NCBI GenBank assembly: GCA_963820775.1
Contig: CAWGBF010000008.1
Location: forward strand, 62,001 to 126,000
Source of the DNA: Roseiarcus sp963820775
GTDB taxonomy: Bacteria; Pseudomonadota; Alphaproteobacteria; Rhizobiales; Beijerinckiaceae
Length of the DNA: 64,000 nucleotides
Direction: 5' to 3'
This document shows positions 50,996 to 60,088 of this stretch, one piece after another; position 1 is the stretch's first letter; every line of letters starts with the position of its first letter. The position numbers and the translations under genes are program-made. The notes below the pieces were generated by a model. It worked only from the letters and a program-made list of their open reading frames with translations, made no database searches and had not been told where the DNA came from.

Positions 50996-51619
50996 TCAGC
51001 TTAGGATCTCTTTGCTCGCGACGGTCGAGTTGGGGTTGAGCCGATAGACAAGGGGCACGCCGGTCGCGAGCTCCATCGTCGGAATTGTTTCGGGCGTCAG
51101 CCGGTCTAGCACCATGACCAGTGCGCGCAGAGAGTTGCCGTGCGCCGCGACCAGCACGCGCTTGCCGTCGAGGACCGGGGGAAGGATGCTCTGGCAATAA
51201 TAGGGGAGAGCGCGCGCGACCGTATCCTTCAGACTTTCGCCGCCGGGCGGGTTGATGTCATAGCTGCGCCGCCAAATGTGGACCTGCTCCTCGCCCCATT
51301 TCTTGCGCGCATCGTCCTTGTTGAGGCCGGCCAGATCGCCGTAGTCGCGTTCGTTGAGCGCTTGGTCTCGCTTTTCCGGCAGGCCGGTCTGCCCCATTTC
51401 CGCCAGCGCTAAAGTCAGCGTGCGTTGGGCGCGGATGAGGGCGGAAGTGAAAACAAGGTCGAAGGCGATCCCATGCGCCTTCATCCGGCGCCCGGCTTGT
51501 TTGGCTTCCTCGACTCCGGCGGGGCTCAAATCCACGTCCCGCCATCCAGTGAACAGGTTCTTGAGGTTCCATTCGCTCTGGCCATGGCGCAACAGGACGA
51601 GGAGGCGATCGGCGGGCAT
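50996..51619 (-). CDS. gpmA: 2,3-Bisphosphoglycerate-dependent phosphoglycerate mutase
   Basis: Interconverts 3- and 2-phosphoglycerate in glycolysis. The ATG at 51619 (MPADRLLVLLRHGQSEWNLK) places phospho-acceptor His12 in the RHG motif near the N-terminus; the frame to 51706 is longer than the family allows. Also seen: LNERDYGDLAGLNKDDARKK, SYDINPPGGESLKDTVARAL and VLVAAHGNSLRALV with the second His. 207 residues, the shorter alphaproteobacterial form. Confidence 0.95.
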   Translation of the reverse strand: MPADRLLVLLRHGQSEWNLKNLFTGWRDVDLSPAGVEEAKQAGRRMKAHGIAFDLVFTSALIRAQRTLTLALAEMGQTGLPEKRDQALNERDYGDLAGLNKDDARKKWGEEQVHIWRRSYDINPPGGESLKDTVARALPYYCQSILPPVLDGKRVLVAAHGNSLRALVMVLDRLTPETIPTMELATGVPLVYRLNPNSTVASKEILS

Positions 51620-51706
51620 GGCAATTCGCCTTGGGTTGAGGTCGAGGAGCGGCTTTTTAAAAGCATGGCGCGTCGACGGCGCCAACCCGAAAACCGAAAA
51701 GGCCAA

Positions 51707-52453
51707 TCATTCGAAATGATATTGTCGCGGTACGCTTGGCGCGAGCGCGGGTTTGAGGGGAGCAGGGCGCGCTCGGGCGACCGTGCGGACGCCGACCCGG
51801 CGGGGAACCTGCTTGATCGCCTCGACAATGTGGACGCCGGCGAATGGCAATCCGACCGCTCCTCCGACCCGCTCAATCGTCGTCGCCGACCGAATCATGA
51901 AGGGCCGGGCGACCGGCGGTGCATAAAGCGCCTCGCCCCAGAAGATCGGCGAGAACTCCGCCCGATGGAGCAAGTCGCGAAGCTGCGATTTCGAATAGGG
52001 CAGGCCCTGTCCGTAAGGAGTGCTGTCCGTGCGAGCCCAGACGCCCCGGCGGGAGGGCGCGATCACGATCATTCGCCCCTCTGGCGCGGTGATGCGCCAC
52101 AGTTCTTCAAGCAGCGCGTCCGGTCGATCGGCCGCCTCTAGGGCGTGAGCGAGCAACAGCCGGTCGATGCAGCCGTCAGGCAGCGGCAGCATTTGCGGAT
52201 CGACCAGCGCTGCGGCGCAGCGTCCGGCTTCCGGCCAGATCGCGACGCCTTGTTCCGCGGGCATCAAGGCCAGGCATCGGCGAGCGCCGTCGCGGAATCG
52301 TTCGAGATAGGGCGCGCCATAACCGACCGCGGCGACCGAGAGGCCGGCGCTGCTGTTCCAGCGCTCACGGATCAGGCGCCCGATCAGCCTGCGGGCCACG
52401 CCGCCAAGGGGTGAGCCGTAGAAGCTCTGCAAACTGAGGACGTCGAGAGGCAT
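51707..52453 (-). CDS. Class I SAM-dependent methyltransferase
   Basis: 248 residues of a Methyltransf_11-like fold. The nucleotide loop is weak (SVAAVGYGAPYLERF), but DRLLLAHALEAADRPDALLE, ELWRITAPEGRMIVIAPSRR and LRDLLHRAEFSPIFWGEALY are typical of this Rhizobiales family, which often lies divergent to gloB as here. The substrate is unknown. The gap to gpmA is 87 bp. Confidence 0.82.
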   Translation of the reverse strand: MPLDVLSLQSFYGSPLGGVARRLIGRLIRERWNSSAGLSVAAVGYGAPYLERFRDGARRCLALMPAEQGVAIWPEAGRCAAALVDPQMLPLPDGCIDRLLLAHALEAADRPDALLEELWRITAPEGRMIVIAPSRRGVWARTDSTPYGQGLPYSKSQLRDLLHRAEFSPIFWGEALYAPPVARPFMIRSATTIERVGGAVGLPFAGVHIVEAIKQVPRRVGVRTVARARPAPLKPALAPSVPRQYHFE

Positions 52454-52666
52454 CGATATCGGCCGGACGGAGGCCCATGACTTTGAACGAGCGCCCGACC
52501 TTTCGCAATGCGTGACGGTCGCGATCCGCCAATCCTCAAGGCGGCGGAGGAGAGACAGGGATCGCCCGCCCGGTTATAGTGGACCGCGCGGTCCGCGGCA
52601 GCGTTGGCCTTAAGCGCCGCGCAAGGCGCCTTAGAACCGAAGATGGAAATCGCCGAGCCACGCCCC

Positions 52667-53437
52667 ATGACGATGAGCATTCATCAGTATCTGTGTCTCA
52701 CCGACAATTACGGCGCCCTCATCCACGATTCGACGACAGGGGCGACGGCCTGCGTTGACGTGCCCGAGGCGGGGCCCGCGCTCGCAGCTTTGGCGGAGCG
52801 GGGCTGGAATTTAACCGACATCTTGATCACCCATCATCACGCCGATCACATACAAGGCGTCCCCGACGTCAGGGCAAAATTTCCAAACGCGAAGGTGTGG
52901 GGTCCCGCCAAGGATGCGGCGCGAATCCCCTTCCTCGATCACCAGGTGAAGGAAGGGGACGCGGCCCAGGTCGGATCGCTCAGAGCGAAAGTCATCGAAA
53001 CCCCCGGGCATACGCTCGGTCATATCGCCTATCATTTTGAGGAAGACCAAGTCGCCTTCTGCGGCGACACCCTGTTTTCGCTGGGCTGCGGCCGAGTGCT
53101 CGAGGCGCCTCACGCTGTCATGTGGAGTTCTCTGGTCAAGCTTGCCGCCCTTCCCGCCGAGACCCAACTCTACTGCGGCCATGAATATACCCAGGCGAAC
53201 GGTCAGTTCGCGATCACCATCGAACCCGACAATCCAATTCTGAAGGCTCGAATCAAGGAGGTCGCAAGGCTGCGCGCCGACCGTCATCCGACGTTGCCGA
53301 CAAATATTGCAGCCGAGCTTGCCGCCAATCCGTTTCTACGCGCGGAGGAGCCGGCGATTCAGGTCGCGGTGGGGATGGCGGGAGCCGAGCCTGCGGCGGT
53401 GTTTGCCGAGCTCCGCACGCGCAAGGATCGGTTCTAA
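52667..53437 (+). CDS. gloB: Hydroxyacylglutathione hydrolase (glyoxalase II)
   Basis: Hydrolyses S-D-lactoylglutathione to lactate and glutathione. Metallo-beta-lactamase fold with the metal motif LITHHHADHIQG, ETPGHTLGHIAYHF, VAFCGDTLFSLGCGRVLE and LYCGHEYTQANGQFAITIEP, then the substrate-binding C-terminal domain. The start at 52667 (MTMSIHQYLCLTDNYG) gives 256 residues, the family's usual length; 52604, 52643 and 52673 are alternatives. It ends where the convergent phaR should stop. Confidence 0.93.
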   Translation: MTMSIHQYLCLTDNYGALIHDSTTGATACVDVPEAGPALAALAERGWNLTDILITHHHADHIQGVPDVRAKFPNAKVWGPAKDAARIPFLDHQVKEGDAAQVGSLRAKVIETPGHTLGHIAYHFEEDQVAFCGDTLFSLGCGRVLEAPHAVMWSSLVKLAALPAETQLYCGHEYTQANGQFAITIEPDNPILKARIKEVARLRADRHPTLPTNIAAELAANPFLRAEEPAIQVAVGMAGAEPAAVFAELRTRKDRF

Positions 53438-54028
53438 GGCGTCTCGGTCTTCTTGGCCAAAGATTTCGAGGCGCTTTTGCATGTCGGACAGCTGATTGCG
53501 CAGTTGGTCGATGTCGTCCTCAGAATTCGCCTTTTTACCCGCCAATTCCGTCGTCGGCGTCGCGGCGACGAACGGCGAGAACATCGCCAGCGCTTGATTG
53601 AACGCCGCGAAATTCTTTTTCGTCAATTCCTGCAAAGCGGCGAAGGAGCCGGCGGAGAACGCCTCCGGACCAAACATCCGGCTCGCGGCTTCGCGCATCG
53701 CCTGTTGCTCGCCCGAAAAGCGGTCGATCGAGAATTCCAGATAGCTCGGCAGGATCGCCTGCATGCTGTCGCCATAAAAGCGAATGAGCTGGCGCAAGAA
53801 CGTCGTCGGCAGCAGCGACTGTCCTTCAATTCCCTCTTGCTCGAAGATGATCTGGGTGAGAACCGAACGGGTTATGTCTTCATTGCTTTTGGCGTCGAAA
53901 ACGATGAAATCTTCGCCGGCCTTCACCATCTTCGCTAAATCAGCCAGGGTCACATAGGCGCTCGACGCCGTATTATACAGGCGTCGATTGGCGTACTTTT
54001 TGATTGTCGTCGGAGTGGAATTAGCCAT
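53336..54028 (-). CDS. phaR: Polyhydroxyalkanoate synthesis repressor PhaR (3' end probably altered by an indel)
   Basis: DNA- and PHA-binding repressor of polyhydroxyalkanoate granule genes. From 54028: TIKKYANRRLYNTASSAYVT and LADLAKMVKAGEDFIVFDAK (PHB_acc_N), ITRSVLTQIIFEQEG, LIRFYGDSMQAILPSYLEFS and a Phe/Ala-rich tail region. The last 43 codons run 102 bp into gloB with no family resemblance. Dropping one A from the AAA at 53464-53466 gives MQKRLESLAKKTETP and a stop at 53434, just at the gloB end. An extra A is therefore suspected. Confidence 0.88.
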   Translation of the reverse strand: MANSTPTTIKKYANRRLYNTASSAYVTLADLAKMVKAGEDFIVFDAKSNEDITRSVLTQIIFEQEGIEGQSLLPTTFLRQLIRFYGDSMQAILPSYLEFSIDRFSGEQQAMREAASRMFGPEAFSAGSFAALQELTKKNFAAFNQALAMFSPFVAATPTTELAGKKANSEDDIDQLRNQLSDMQKRLEIFGQEDRDALEPILARAELGKHRRRLGSRHPHRDLNRRLLRA

Positions 54029-54319
54029 GACGGTCATGATGGTCCAAGTGTGACAACGCCTCGCGTGTCAACACAAGATAGGCGGTTTTTTGCGCAGCCC
54101 AAAACACTTTTTTGCGTTGCAGCGTAGGCGCGCCTTGATGGAACCGAAGAGGCGCGGAGATCAGGGCGCGTTTGACAACTCCTCGCTGGATAACAAGGCC
54201 GTTGGCGCTCCAGAAGTTATGTCGGCGCGGCGCGAATCCCTTGGCTTGAAATTCCGTAAGCGGCCATTATAACCGGCGCCGGGAATCAGACAAACCATCT
54301 GCCTGAAACAGGAACACCT

Positions 54320-54613
54320 TTGAATACACGGTTCGCGTCCTGGGTTTGCGGCTGCGTCCTTGCTCTTATTGCCTCGGAAACGCTTTTGACCTTCGGCGCA
54401 GCAGCGCAGATCGCCGCCGTTGGGATGGGCGGCGCAATATCCGACGGTTCCGCCGCGCCGGTGACGCCGGTCTCGGAGTCTCTCCCTGCCGCCAAGCAGG
54501 ACCCCGCCGAGCGGTCCGCCAGGTCGATCGAATGTGCGCAAAAGGCCGACGCTCAGGGATTGCAGGGCAAGACCCGAAAACACTTCTTGCACGAGTGCAA
54601 GCGAGGCGCATGA
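54320..54613 (+). CDS. Small periplasmic protein with PsiF-like motif
   Basis: 97 residues from a TTG with AGGA 8 bases upstream. Signal peptide (SWVCGCVLALIASETLLTFG, cleavage after GAAA), a Ser/Pro/Ala-rich linker, and a single C-terminal repeat IECAQKADAQGLQGKTRKHF followed by LHECKRG. The Cys...ADA-GL-GK-R--F--EC pattern resembles the PsiF repeat of phosphate-starvation proteins. Function unknown. It lies 24 bp before prmB on the same strand. Confidence 0.6.
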   Translation: MNTRFASWVCGCVLALIASETLLTFGAAAQIAAVGMGGAISDGSAAPVTPVSESLPAAKQDPAERSARSIECAQKADAQGLQGKTRKHFLHECKRGA

Positions 54614-54637
54614 CCGCCGCGCGTAAGGCGGCCGCCG

Positions 54638-55564
54638 TTGTCTGAAGATGACGAGCGGGTTGAAACCTTCCTCACTCCGCGGGACTGGCTCCGCTATGCG
54701 GTCGGCCGCTTTCTCTCAGCTGACCTTGCCTTAGGCCACGGCGCGACAACGGCGTTCGACGAGGCCGCCTTTCTCATCCTCGAGGGTCTGGGTCTGCCGA
54801 TCGACACGCTCGATCCGTTTCTCGACGCCAGACTCCTGCGCCATGAGCGGACGAGGCTCCGCGAACTGATCGAAGCCCGGGTGACGACGCGCCAGCCCGC
54901 CGCTTACCTTGTCCACCGCGCCTACATCAAGGGGGTGCCGTTCTATGTCGACGAGCGCGTCATCGTTCCGCGCAGCCTGATTGGCGAATTGGTGATGACG
55001 GCTTTCGCCGAAGACAACGCGCTGACCGGCGATCCAGAACGCGTGGCCTCCGTGCTCGACCTCTGCACGGGGGGAGGTTCGCTGGCTATTCTCGCCGCGC
55101 GGGTCTTTCCCAATGCGCGCATCGAGGCGGTCGACGTCTCGCCGGGCGCGCTCGAAGTGGCCCAGCGCAACCTCGAGGAGCACGGGTTGCGAGATCGCAT
55201 TGCGCTAAAGCCGGGCGATCTGTTCGCCCCGGTCAGGGGCGCCCGCTTCGACTTGATCCTGACGAACCCGCCCTATGTGGACGCAGGGACAATCGCTCGC
55301 TTTCCGCCCGAATATGCGGCGGAGCCGACGCTCGCGCATGCCGGAGGATCGGACGGGCTCGACATTGTGCGCCGCATCCTGAACGAGTCGCCCAAGCATT
55401 TGACGGCGACCGGGATGCTTGTCTGCGAGGTGGGCGGGGCGCGCGAGGCGCTCGAGCATGAGTTTCCCGGCCTGCCGTTCGTCTGGCTCGACACTGAAGA
55501 GACAACGGGCGAAGTGTTTCTTTTGCGGGCCGCCGATTTCGGGTCAGCGAAGCCGCGGGCATAG
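54638..55564 (+). CDS. prmB: Ribosomal protein L3 glutamine methyltransferase PrmB
   Basis: N5-glutamine methyltransferase of the HemK/PrmC group. 308 residues from a TTG: N-terminal helical domain (PRDWLRYAVGRFLSADLALG), the RQPAAYLVHRAYIKGVPFYV and VPRSLIGELV segments that mark PrmB, SAM loop VLDLCTGGGSLAILAARVFP, and the catalytic LILTNPPYVDAGTIARFPPE. Length is normal for PrmB and longer than PrmC. Confidence 0.9.
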   Translation: MSEDDERVETFLTPRDWLRYAVGRFLSADLALGHGATTAFDEAAFLILEGLGLPIDTLDPFLDARLLRHERTRLRELIEARVTTRQPAAYLVHRAYIKGVPFYVDERVIVPRSLIGELVMTAFAEDNALTGDPERVASVLDLCTGGGSLAILAARVFPNARIEAVDVSPGALEVAQRNLEEHGLRDRIALKPGDLFAPVRGARFDLILTNPPYVDAGTIARFPPEYAAEPTLAHAGGSDGLDIVRRILNESPKHLTATGMLVCEVGGAREALEHEFPGLPFVWLDTEETTGEVFLLRAADFGSAKPRA

Positions 55565-55675
55565 GGCAGGCGATAGGTCGGAATGGTGACCGGCCGGCCG
55601 GACCCGCCGCTCCCGCCTTTTCCTGGGATCAGGTAGAGTGGTCGTCAATTCGCCGCCCATCCTCCGAGGCGAGGC

Positions 55676-56716
55676 ATGCAAGCCCAGGGAACGCCCAACA
55701 GCGCCGTCGCGACGCGGCTCGTCGCGGCCGTCAGAACCTTCGCCCGATCGGAGGTCGGCTGGAAAGCGAAACTGATGTTCGCTGTGATCCTCGTGCTTCT
55801 CATCGGTGCGAACGGCCTCAATGTCGCAAACAGTTTCGTCAACAGAAACTTGATGTCCGCCATCGCGGAAAGGCACACCGCTGCATTCGTTTGGCAGGCT
55901 GAACTTACGCTTGCGGTCTTCGCGGGGTCTACGATCGTAGCCGTTCTGGCGCGCTTCGCCGAAGAGCGGCTCGGCCTGCTTTGGCGGGAATTCGTGACCG
56001 AGCGCGCCGTCGCCGCCTATATGGCCGATGGAACCTACTATCGCCTCGCGACGCCCGGCGAACTCGCGAATCCCGACCAGCGGATCGCGGAGGACACGCG
56101 CGCATTCACCGCCACCACGCTTTCCTTCGCGCTCATGGCGATCAACAGCGCCTTCACGATCCTTTCCTTTTCCGGAGTGCTGTGGTCGATCAGTCCGCTG
56201 CTCCTCGTCATCTCCGTTGCTTATGCCGTGCTCGGCTCATATCTGACGATCAAGCTCGCTCGGCCTCTCGTCAAGTTGAACAGCGACCAGCTAGACTACG
56301 AGGCGAGTTTCCGCTCTGCCCTCATCCATATTCGCGACAATGCCGAAAGTATTATGCTTCGACACGAAGGCGAGCGCGAGTCCGCAGGGCTTAGCGAGCA
56401 CGTCGGTCGAATTGCCAAGAATTTTCGGCGCATTACGACGGTCAACCGCAATGTCGGGTTCTTTTCGACCGGCTACAATTGGCTTATTCAGCTCATTCCG
56501 ATTTTGATTATCGCGCCCGCTTTCATGCGCGGCGAGATCGAATTCGGCGTGATCACCCAATCCACGATGGTGTTCACGACCCTGGTCGCCGCCTTCTCCC
56601 TGGTTGTCACTCAGTTTCAGTCGCTGTCGACCTATGCCGCGGTCGTCTCGCGACTAGGTTCGCTGCTTGACGCATTCGAGCGCAAACCTCCTGCATCGGC
56701 GCCCGGATCGGCCTAG
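55676..56716 (+). CDS. SbmA/BacA-like membrane protein (ABC transmembrane domain without ATPase)
   Basis: 346 residues consisting of one ABC_membrane_2-type transmembrane domain: KAKLMFAVILVLLIGANGLN, LLWREFVTERAVAAYMADGT, the GELANPDQRIAEDTRAFTAT motif typical of SbmA/BacA and YddA proteins, and FRSALIHIRDNAESIMLRHE. It ends shortly after VVSRLGSLLDAFE, where YddA-type relatives go on into the ATPase domain. No such domain is found downstream. Relatives import peptides or very-long-chain acyl compounds, SbmA by proton coupling. The substrate here is unknown. Confidence 0.8.
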   Translation: MQAQGTPNSAVATRLVAAVRTFARSEVGWKAKLMFAVILVLLIGANGLNVANSFVNRNLMSAIAERHTAAFVWQAELTLAVFAGSTIVAVLARFAEERLGLLWREFVTERAVAAYMADGTYYRLATPGELANPDQRIAEDTRAFTATTLSFALMAINSAFTILSFSGVLWSISPLLLVISVAYAVLGSYLTIKLARPLVKLNSDQLDYEASFRSALIHIRDNAESIMLRHEGERESAGLSEHVGRIAKNFRRITTVNRNVGFFSTGYNWLIQLIPILIIAPAFMRGEIEFGVITQSTMVFTTLVAAFSLVVTQFQSLSTYAAVVSRLGSLLDAFERKPPASAPGSA

Positions 56717-56740
56717 TCGGTGCCGAGGGACGGCTGGAAG

Positions 56741-57964
56741 CTACTCCGCTGCTTCGCGCATTGTCGCGCGCATGGCGGCGCGCAGATCGTCGATTGAGGT
56801 CAGTCGCCCGCCACGCTCGACATGCCAGAAGGTCCAGCCGTTGCAGGCGGGCAACCCTTGCACCAGCGCGCCGATCTTGTGGATCGAGCCGACGGCAGGG
56901 CCTGCGGCGAGCGCGCCATCGGCCCGCACGAGAGCGTTGTGGCGTCGTCCCGCGTCGACCAGCCGTTCGCCCGGGCGCGCCAGCCCGGCTTCAACCACGC
57001 TCGAGAAAGCCACGCGCGGCTCGCTGCGGCGGGTGGGCGCGATTGCGAGCGCCGCTTCAGGCAATGGCTCGACCGCGCCGATCCGCTGGCGCGCCGCTTC
57101 GGCGTAAGCCGGATCCCGCTCGACGCCAATGAACGACCGGCCCAGCCGCCGCGCGGCGACCCCCGTGGTCCCGGAACCGAAAAACGGGTCGAGCACCAGA
57201 TCGCCCGCATTGGAGGCGGCGAGCAACACTCGCTGAAGCAGCGCTTCGGGCTTTTGCGTCGGATGAGCTTTTCGCCCGCTCTCGTCCTTGAGCCGCTCCG
57301 CGCCAGTGCAGATCGGCAGAAACCAGTCGGAACGGACCTGCACATCCTCATTGCCGGCCTTCAAGGTCTCATAGTTGAACGTATAGGCCTTGGCCTCCGG
57401 GCCGCGCGCCGCCCAGATCATGGTTTCGTGGGCGTTGGTGAACCGGCGGCCGCGGAAGTTCGGCATCGGATTGGCCTTGCGCCACACGATGTCGTTGAGG
57501 ATCCAGAAGCCGAGATCCTGTAAGATCGCGCCGACGCGGAAAATGTTGTGGTAGGAGCCGATGACCACGATCGTTGCGGCCGGCTTCATCAGCCGCCGGA
57601 CGGCGGTCAGCCAGTCGCGCGTGAACGCGTCATATTCAGCAAAATCAGCGAACTTGTCCCAGGCGTCGCCGACGCCATCGACCAGACTCTGGTCGGGACG
57701 CGACAGCGCGCCCTCGAGCTGCAGGTTATAGGGAGGATCGGCAAAGACGAGATCAACCGAGGCGGGAGGAAGTCTCATCATTTCCGCGACGCAGTCGCCG
57801 ATGAGGATCGCGTCGCGCCGAGCAGGGCCGGCCCTGCCGAGCGCCTCAAGCTTTGCGGCCGGGCGTTTCGCCTCGCCGGCCCCAGTACGCAAAACCTGAA
57901 TCTGGGCGGGGAGGCGGAACGCTCCGGCACGCGCGATACGCATCAACGCAACCACTCGACGCAT
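56741..57964 (-). CDS. ccrM: Cell-cycle DNA adenine methyltransferase CcrM (GANTC)
   Basis: Methylates adenine in GANTC, coupling replication state to gene expression. 407 residues with motif IV DLVFADPPYNLQLEGALSRP, the CcrM-specific SYHNIFRVGAILQDLGFWIL and IVWRKANPMPNFRGRRFTNA, ESGRKAHPTQKPEALLQRVL and motif I DLVLDPFFGSGTTGVAARRL (beta-type order), plus the C-terminal DNA-binding domain ending NGWTFWHVE. Starts at 57964 or 57940 are possible; residues 1-45 are not conserved. No full CtrA box is visible upstream. Confidence 0.95.
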   Translation of the reverse strand: MRRVVALMRIARAGAFRLPAQIQVLRTGAGEAKRPAAKLEALGRAGPARRDAILIGDCVAEMMRLPPASVDLVFADPPYNLQLEGALSRPDQSLVDGVGDAWDKFADFAEYDAFTRDWLTAVRRLMKPAATIVVIGSYHNIFRVGAILQDLGFWILNDIVWRKANPMPNFRGRRFTNAHETMIWAARGPEAKAYTFNYETLKAGNEDVQVRSDWFLPICTGAERLKDESGRKAHPTQKPEALLQRVLLAASNAGDLVLDPFFGSGTTGVAARRLGRSFIGVERDPAYAEAARQRIGAVEPLPEAALAIAPTRRSEPRVAFSSVVEAGLARPGERLVDAGRRHNALVRADGALAAGPAVGSIHKIGALVQGLPACNGWTFWHVERGGRLTSIDDLRAAMRATMREAAE

Positions 57965-58121
57965 GAGCCGGATCGTGCGAACCGGCGCGTCGTTTATGCT
58001 CGGTTTAAAGTAAAGGTCCGGTTATGCCGCCACACATTCCGCTGTGTCGTTTTCGTACGGCGTAAGTCGCTCTAACGGATATACGATTTCAACCCTTTTG
58101 AAACCTTTTTAGGCCGCCTGG

Positions 58122-58790
58122 TCACTCTTCTTCTGGTTCGAGCCGGAACGAGCGCCGGTGATAGGGGCACGGGCCCGCGGAGGCCAGCGCGCGGCGGTGC
58201 CCGACGGTCGCATAGCCGAGATGCTCGGCAAAGCCGTACTGCGGATAATCGCGGCTCAGATTGCGCATCAGCGCGTCACGCATCGTCTTGGCGACGATCG
58301 AGGCGGCGGCGATCGACATCGAAAGCGCGTCGCCGTCAATGATCGGGCGCGCCGGGCAGATGAGGCCGTCGGGCGAATCACGGCCGTCGATCAGCGCCGG
58401 ATGTGGGCGCAGGCTCAACGCCGCTATCGCTCGCGCCATTGCGCGAAGCGATGCGCCGCGGATGTTGAAGAGGTCAATTTCCTCGACGCTGGCGAAGACG
58501 ACGGAAACGCTGAGCGCCTTGGCGAAGATGATCTGGCACAAGGAGTCGCGCGCAGCCGCCTGGAGTACTTTTGAATCGTTCAGCCCCTCGGGCAGATCCT
58601 CGGGATCAAGAATGACGGCGGCCACACCGACGGGCCCGGCCAGAGGGCCGCGCCCGACCTCATCCACCCCGGCGACCCATCGATGACCGTTGGCGAAGGC
58701 CTCACGCTCGAAGTCAAAATGAGGCGTGGTCGCTACGGGACGCGGCGGCGGCGCGGCCTTTTTCTTTGCGTTCTTCCCGCCGGTGCCCAC
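58122..58790 (-). CDS. rnhB: Ribonuclease HII
   Basis: Removes ribonucleotides and RNA primers from DNA. 222 residues with the catalytic AGVDEVGRGPLAGPVGVAAV (Asp-Glu pair), ALIDGRDSPDGLICPARPII, DGDALSMSIAAASIVAKTMR and YPQYGFAEHLGYATVGHRRA, all standard RNase HII blocks. A basic Lys/Pro-rich N-terminal extension (about 1-25) may be non-conserved. It lies 157 bp upstream of ccrM on the same strand. Confidence 0.95.
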   Translation of the reverse strand: MGTGGKNAKKKAAPPPRPVATTPHFDFEREAFANGHRWVAGVDEVGRGPLAGPVGVAAVILDPEDLPEGLNDSKVLQAAARDSLCQIIFAKALSVSVVFASVEEIDLFNIRGASLRAMARAIAALSLRPHPALIDGRDSPDGLICPARPIIDGDALSMSIAAASIVAKTMRDALMRNLSRDYPQYGFAEHLGYATVGHRRALASAGPCPYHRRSFRLEPEEE

Positions 58791-59252
58791 GAATCACGCC
58801 TTTCGTTGGGCGGCAAATTATCGCAGCCGCGGCGGGCGAGCCAAGGCGGGGAATGGAAATGCCGGTGGACAGCGACGCCATTCACGGGGTCGAAGCACAT
58901 CGGATGGCGACGGCGCGCGGTGTTGAAACATTCCTCCTGATGAGACGGTCAGGCTCGGGTTCGACGATGTGCGGGGAATGTGGAACCCGATTTCGAGTAT
59001 GTGGCCGATCCGCAGCCGGAAGGGGGCCTTCCCTCGCCGCCAATCAATGCAGACGACGAAGGCCATAATTCGCAGCCATCGAAAGGGCGGAGGAAGCAAA
59101 AGCTGGCGGCCGACCCCAGCCTATAACAAGAGGAGGCTCGATCCAGAGCCCCGCCCGGGTAGGAGGGCTCAGGGGCGGGCAAGGGCGCGGAGCTGCGGGC
59201 TCCGCGCGAACGGCGGCTTTTGCAGAGTTCAACGGCGGCAGGACGACGCAAG
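58791..59252. other. Long gap between rnhB and csbD without a recognised gene
   Basis: Several open frames cover parts of this 462-bp stretch on both strands, but none has a ribosome binding site, family motifs or consistent codon use. A decayed gene cannot be excluded, since the region keeps the high GC content of coding DNA. Nothing regulatory is clear apart from the csbD terminator at its right end. Confidence 0.4.
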
Positions 59253-59276
59253 AAGGGCGGCCCACAGGCCGCCCTT
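59253..59276. terminator. Hairpin terminator after csbD
   Basis: AAGGGCGGCC-caca-GGCCGCCCTT, a perfect 10-bp stem with a 4-base loop, 23 bp downstream of the csbD stop on the minus strand. The T and A ends of the stem give a short U-rich exit. A nearly identical stem follows glnA (62149-62172). Confidence 0.7.
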
Positions 59277-59299
59277 TCCGCATTCAGTGTGTCGCCAAC

Positions 59300-59482
59300 T
59301 TACTTGTCGTTAGCGTGCCGAACGGCGTCCTTGGCGTCGCCCAGCGCTTGGCGGGCCTCGCCCTTCGCCTTGTCCATCTTCCCTTCGACCTGCAATCCCT
59401 TGTCATCCATCATCTTGCCGGCGGCGTCCTTCACGGCGCCTTTCGCCTTGTCCGCAGCGCCTTTGATGTGTTCTTTGTCCAT
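59300..59482 (-). CDS. CsbD family stress protein
   Basis: 60 residues: MDKEHIKGAADKAKGAVKDA, AAGKMMDDKGLQVEGKMDKA, then a C-terminal KGEARQALGDAKDAV. This is the Lys/Ala/Gly-rich helical pattern of CsbD/YjbJ proteins induced by general stress. The internal ATG at 59482 has AAAGGAGG 6 bases upstream; the frame to 59659 is too long. It is monocistronic with its own terminator. Confidence 0.9.
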   Translation of the reverse strand: MDKEHIKGAADKAKGAVKDAAGKMMDDKGLQVEGKMDKAKGEARQALGDAKDAVRHANDK

Positions 59483-59671
59483 GACAGCCTCCTTTGAGAA
59501 CTGCCGGACTAACGCCGGGCGGCGCCATAGGTTCCAGCCATTGGCGTTCCCATTCGGGAATTGCCCGGATGATCGCTGGCGTGCAGAATCTGCCGCTCTC
59601 TTGACTGAAAAAATGGTAGGGATGCTCCCACTCGCCACGATTCGCCGGGCGAGCGCCAACGCGAGGAGCGG

Positions 59672-60088
59672 ATGACGGCGGCGCCGGGAAAATCCTGCGG
59701 GGCTTGCACGATGTGCTGTTCCGTGCTGGAAATCGATTTTTTCAACAAGCCGGCGGGACCGCTGTGCGTCAATTGCCGCGTTGGCGGCGGCTGCGCCATC
59801 TACGCCGAGCGGCCAGAGGTTTGCCGCGACTTCGAGTGCGAATGGCTGACCCGCCGCGACCTCTCCCGGCGATTACGCCCGGACCTGGTCGGCACGATCC
59901 TGATGGAGGACGCCGACAGCGACGAATACCGCGCCGTTTGCGCGCCGGAGAAGCCGATGGCCTGGCGGCATCCGATGGTGTTCGCCCATCTCGTCGCCAT
60001 GGCCAAGTCTGGCCGAATTGTCGTCGCCAAGGCGGGACTCACGTCGTGGCGCATCTTCGGCTCGGGCGAGTGGGGACCGGCGGTCTGA
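59672..60088 (+). CDS. YkgJ-like cysteine cluster protein
   Basis: 138 residues with a cysteine set near the N-terminus, SCGACTMCCSVLEID, then PLCVNCRVGGGCAIYAERPE followed by VCRDFECEWL. This CxxCxxCC...CxxC...RPxxCRxF pattern is that of the YkgJ/UPF0153-like family, thought to bind zinc or an iron-sulfur cluster. Function unknown. It is divergent from csbD and 204 bp upstream of glnB. Confidence 0.78.
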   Translation: MTAAPGKSCGACTMCCSVLEIDFFNKPAGPLCVNCRVGGGCAIYAERPEVCRDFECEWLTRRDLSRRLRPDLVGTILMEDADSDEYRAVCAPEKPMAWRHPMVFAHLVAMAKSGRIVVAKAGLTSWRIFGSGEWGPAV

